NCBI GenBank assembly: GCA_900541175.1
Contig: UQIT01000008.1
Coordinates: forward strand, 1 to 64,000
Origin: an uncultured Collinsella sp.
Lineage (GTDB): Bacteria > Actinomycetota > Coriobacteriia > Coriobacteriales > Coriobacteriaceae
Direction of reading: 5' to 3'
Length of the DNA stretch: 64,000 nucleotides
Made by a program: the position numbers and the translations under genes. Shown here one piece after another: positions 61,299 through 64,000 of the stretch. Within the stretch, counting starts at the first letter, position 1. Each line of letters starts with the position of its first letter. The notes under the pieces are model-generated. The model saw nothing but the letters and a program-made list of their open reading frames with translations, was not told where the DNA came from and made no database searches.

Positions 61299-63296
61299 AT
61301 GGCAAAAAACACCGCAAACTATGGTAACGACAGTATCCGCCAGCTCAAGGACGAGGAGCGCGTACGCCTGCGCCCTGCCGTCATCTTTGGCTCGGACGGA
61401 CTCGATGGCTGTGCACACGCTGCCTTCGAGATCCTGTCCAACGCCGTTGACGAGGCGCGCCAGGGCTACGGCAAGCTCATCACCCTTACCGCCTTTCGCG
61501 ATGGCTCCATTCAGGTAGAGGACAACGGCCGCGGCTGCCCGCTCGACTGGAATCCCTCCGAGAAGCGCTTTAACTGGGAACTCGTCTTTTGCGAGCTCTA
61601 CGCCGGCGGCAAGTATAACAACAACCAGGGCGGCGACTACGACTTCTCGCTCGGCACCAACGGCCTGGGCTCGTGCGCGACCCAGTACGCATCCGAGTAC
61701 ATGGACGTCACGGTTTGGCGCGACGGCAACAAGTACTCCCTGCACTTTAAGAAGGGCAAGGTCGTCGGTGCCAAAAAGAAGGCACTCGAGATTGAGCCCA
61801 GCAACGAGGACCGTACCGGCACCACCATCAAGTGGCGCCCCGATCTTGAAGTCTTTACCTCCATCAGCATCCCCCACGATTGGTATCGCGAGACCATGCG
61901 CCGTCAGGCCGTGGTCAACGCCAACGTGACCTTCCGCCTGCGCATTGAGGGCGACGATGGCGAGTTTTCCGAAGAGGACTTTTGCTATCCCAAGGGCATC
62001 GAGGACTACGTGCTCGAGAAGGTCGGTACCGACTACCTTACCGAGCCCTTCTTTATCGAGGCCGACCGTCGCGGTCGCGATCGCGAGGACCTGCCCGATT
62101 ACAACGTAAAAATCACCGCATGCATGTGCTTCTCGCGCACCTTCATGATGCAGGAGTACTACCACAACTCCTCCTGGCTCGAGAACGGCGGTTCGCCCGA
62201 AAAGGCCGCCCGCAGCGCTTTGACCAGCGCCATCGATGCCTACATTAAGCAACAGGGCAAATACAACAAAAACGAGAGCGGCATTAAGTGGCAGGACGTC
62301 CAGGACTGCCTGGTGCTGGTGACCAACTGCTTCTCCACCCAGACGTCCTACGAGAACCAGACCAAAAAGGCCATCAATAACCGCTTTATCCAGCAGGCTA
62401 TGACGGCTTTCTTTAAGGAGCGTCTCTCGACCTACTTGATCGAGAACAAGGACGCCGCCAACAAGATCATGGAGCAGGTGCTCATCAACAAGCGCTCGCG
62501 CGAGAATGCCGAGAAGACGCGCCAGAGCATCAAGACCAACTTGCAGCAGAAGACCGACATGGCCAACCGCGTGCAGAAGTTCATCGACTGCCGCTCCAAG
62601 GACAAGAGCCGTCGCGAGATCTACATCGTAGAGGGCGACTCGGCAGCGGGCGCCATTCGCACCTCGCGCGATGCCGAGTTCCAAGGCGTTATGCCCGTCC
62701 GCGGCAAGATCCTCAACTGCCTAAAGGAGGACTATCCGCGCATCTTTAAGTCCGACATCATCATGGACCTCATGCGCGTGCTGGGCTGCGGCGTGGAAAT
62801 CAAAGATAAGCGCATCAAGAACCTTGGCGCCTTCGACCTGGACAACCTCAACTGGAACAAGGTCATCATCTGTACGGACGCCGACGTCGACGGTTACCAC
62901 ATTCGCACGCTCGTGCTCACCATGCTCTACCGCCTGGTGCCCACGCTCATCGACGAGGGCTACGTGTATATCGCCGAGTCTCCGCTCTACGAGATCAACT
63001 GCAAAGAGAAGACCTACTTTGCCTACACCGAGCTCGAAAAGAACGGCATCCTCAAGGAGATCGGCGACCAGAAGTGTTCCATCAACCGCTCCAAGGGTCT
63101 TGGCGAGAACGACCCGGACATGATGTGGCTCACCACCATGAACCCCGAGACGCGTCGCCTGATTAAGGTGGAGCCCGAGGACGTCACCAAGATGGAGACC
63201 ATGTTTAACCTGTTGCTGGGCAACGACGAAGCGGGCCGCAAGCGCCATATCTCCGAGCACGGCAAGGAATATCTGGACCAGCTGGACCTGCAATAG
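61299..63296 (+). CDS. Type II DNA topoisomerase, subunit B (GyrB/ParE-like)
   Basis: The 665-aa protein has the GHKL ATPase region (residues 1-210: NAVDEARQGYG, EDNGRGCP, LGTNGLGSCAT), a transducer section, and a TOPRIM domain with EGDSAAGA, LRGKILN-like PVRGKILN and the metal-binding TDADVDGYHIRTL. EGDSAAGA differs slightly from the common EGDSAGGSA, and the ATP site has G-x-N-GLG. It therefore belongs to a divergent lineage distinct from housekeeping GyrB. The A subunit starts 45 bases on. ParE-like or a secondary gyrase is inferred. Confidence 0.9.
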   Translation: MAKNTANYGNDSIRQLKDEERVRLRPAVIFGSDGLDGCAHAAFEILSNAVDEARQGYGKLITLTAFRDGSIQVEDNGRGCPLDWNPSEKRFNWELVFCELYAGGKYNNNQGGDYDFSLGTNGLGSCATQYASEYMDVTVWRDGNKYSLHFKKGKVVGAKKKALEIEPSNEDRTGTTIKWRPDLEVFTSISIPHDWYRETMRRQAVVNANVTFRLRIEGDDGEFSEEDFCYPKGIEDYVLEKVGTDYLTEPFFIEADRRGRDREDLPDYNVKITACMCFSRTFMMQEYYHNSSWLENGGSPEKAARSALTSAIDAYIKQQGKYNKNESGIKWQDVQDCLVLVTNCFSTQTSYENQTKKAINNRFIQQAMTAFFKERLSTYLIENKDAANKIMEQVLINKRSRENAEKTRQSIKTNLQQKTDMANRVQKFIDCRSKDKSRREIYIVEGDSAAGAIRTSRDAEFQGVMPVRGKILNCLKEDYPRIFKSDIIMDLMRVLGCGVEIKDKRIKNLGAFDLDNLNWNKVIICTDADVDGYHIRTLVLTMLYRLVPTLIDEGYVYIAESPLYEINCKEKTYFAYTELEKNGILKEIGDQKCSINRSKGLGENDPDMMWLTTMNPETRRLIKVEPEDVTKMETMFNLLLGNDEAGRKRHISEHGKEYLDQLDLQ

Positions 63297-63341
63297 CAGC
63301 AAATCGATAACGACGGCCCATAAGAAGTTCAAGAGGAAATC

Positions 63342-64000
63342 GTGGCAAAGAAGAAGACGAAGAACCAGCCAAAGAAAAAGCAGGTCAACGCCGAAAACGT
63401 CATCGGCCTGCACTCCGAGGTCACCGACCAGCCGATCACGCAGACGCTCGAGGTCAACTACATGCCCTACGCCATGAGCGTCAACGTCTCGCGTGCGTTC
63501 CCCGAGATCGACGGCTTTAAGCCCTCGCACCGCAAGCTGCTCTACACCATGTACAAGATGGGTCTGCTCAAGGGCGAGCGCCAGAAGAGCGCCAACATCG
63601 TGGGCCAGACCATGAAGCTCAACCCGCACGGCGATGCCGCGATCTACGAGACGATGGTGCGCCTGGCGACGGGCAACGAAGCACTGCTTGCCCCCTTCGT
63701 GGAGTCGAAGGGCAACTTTGGCAAGTACTATTCGGGCGATCTGAGCTACGCCGCCTCGCGTTATACCGAGGCCAAGCTCTCCCCCATCAGCGCCGAGATC
63801 TTCAAGGACATCGATAAGGACCCGGTCGACTTCGTCGACAGCTACGACGGTGCCATGAAGGAGCCGCGCCTGCTGCCCACCACGTTCCCCAATATCCTCG
63901 TCTCGGCCAACAAGGGCATCGGCGTAGCCATGGCGTCCGACATCTGCGGTTTCAACCTCAACGAGGTCTGTACCGCCACGATGCACTACCTGCAGGATCC
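63342..64000 (+). CDS. Type II DNA topoisomerase, subunit A (partial, runs off the window)
   Basis: The visible 219 residues start GTG 63342 after AGAGGA and have a Lys-rich tail, then GyrA/ParC segments: MPYAMSVNVSRAFPEIDGFK, RKLLYTMYKMG, NIVGQTMKLNPHGDAAIYET, and the catalytic Tyr in AASRYTEAKL, followed by LPTTFPNILVSANKGIGVAM. It breaks and rejoins DNA with subunit B encoded upstream. It appears in the right order for a gyrB-gyrA-like operon; whether it is gyrase or topoisomerase IV needs the missing C-terminal domain. Confidence 0.92.
   Translation, partial: MAKKKTKNQPKKKQVNAENVIGLHSEVTDQPITQTLEVNYMPYAMSVNVSRAFPEIDGFKPSHRKLLYTMYKMGLLKGERQKSANIVGQTMKLNPHGDAAIYETMVRLATGNEALLAPFVESKGNFGKYYSGDLSYAASRYTEAKLSPISAEIFKDIDKDPVDFVDSYDGAMKEPRLLPTTFPNILVSANKGIGVAMASDICGFNLNEVCTATMHYLQD

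Noticed and set aside
62721..63986. 421-codon frame opposite the topoisomerase genes
   Set aside because: Shadow of GyrB/ParE and GyrA/ParC coding sequence with no domain.

Overview
The window looks like chromosomal DNA of a high-GC actinobacterium of the class Coriobacteriia, most like Collinsella. The basis is codon use, the absence of genes for spores or a Gram-negative envelope, family-typical gene neighbourhoods, and palindromic repeats containing GTCCC near gene ends. The genus is inferred from pattern memory, not from a search. Most of the window is ordinary chromosome with short operons. I found no tRNA or rRNA gene, no CRISPR array, no prophage and no intact transposase.

Layout. 1-1201: end of a thiamine operon (thiM C-terminus, thiamine-binding protein, thiE). 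1314-6882: a patatin-like lipase, then two paralogous c-di-GMP proteins in tandem (GGDEF/PAS/EAL and GGDEF/PAS). 6994-9882: flavodoxin-like reductase, ArsC-fold protein without its cysteine, CobW GTPase and trmL. 9912-15633: a UvrA2-like ATPase, an AAA ATPase and a TetM-like ribosomal GTPase. 15888-19300: a GNAT protein, a zinc-ribbon protein, rsmJ, two small membrane proteins and an rlmA-like gene. 19492-25108: a MATE exporter, LysR/EamA, ung, and an SDR with a VUT-type queuosine-precursor transporter behind a candidate preQ1-I riboswitch. 25265-33829: prfC, a GntR/ABC operon, an EamA transporter, an EFR1 flavodoxin-ferredoxin, a ClC channel, a LOG protein and a K+ channel. 34027-40481: a signalling cluster of two hybrid histidine kinases that sense through solute-binding-protein modules (one fused, one as a separate lipoprotein). 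40625-44972: a MalY-type lyase, trmO, an XRE-zinc ribbon-TipAS regulator, a glutaredoxin and a dus gene. 45471-50127: an unknown membrane protein framed by repeats, and a very large MacB-like ABC protein. 50382-54337: an extracytoplasmic redox module (TlpA, NapH-like Fe-S protein, and an unlisted 49-aa CD1871A-like CxxC protein) divergent from an OmpR/histidine kinase pair. 54405-59932: a LuxR regulator and a large exported cell-surface protein broken by one in-frame TGA. 60022-64000: a membrane protein/XRE pair, then a type II topoisomerase B subunit and the start of its A subunit.

The most notable non-coding content is repeated DNA. Three copies of a ~185-bp palindromic MITE-like element occur (29379, 45112, 46647). 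At least eight short GTCCC palindromes lie near gene ends, and two of them supply the stop codon of the adjacent gene. A pair of ~60-bp inverted elements precedes the GntR operon. Around 45-46.9 kb the repeats form a nested frame (GTCCC palindrome, MITE, gene, MITE inverted, GTCCC palindrome).

The best leads are the interrupted surface-protein gene, the symmetric repeat-framed cassette, the two SBP-linked hybrid kinases, the small CxxC protein translationally coupled to the Fe-S gene, the XRE-TipAS fusion and the candidate preQ1 riboswitch.
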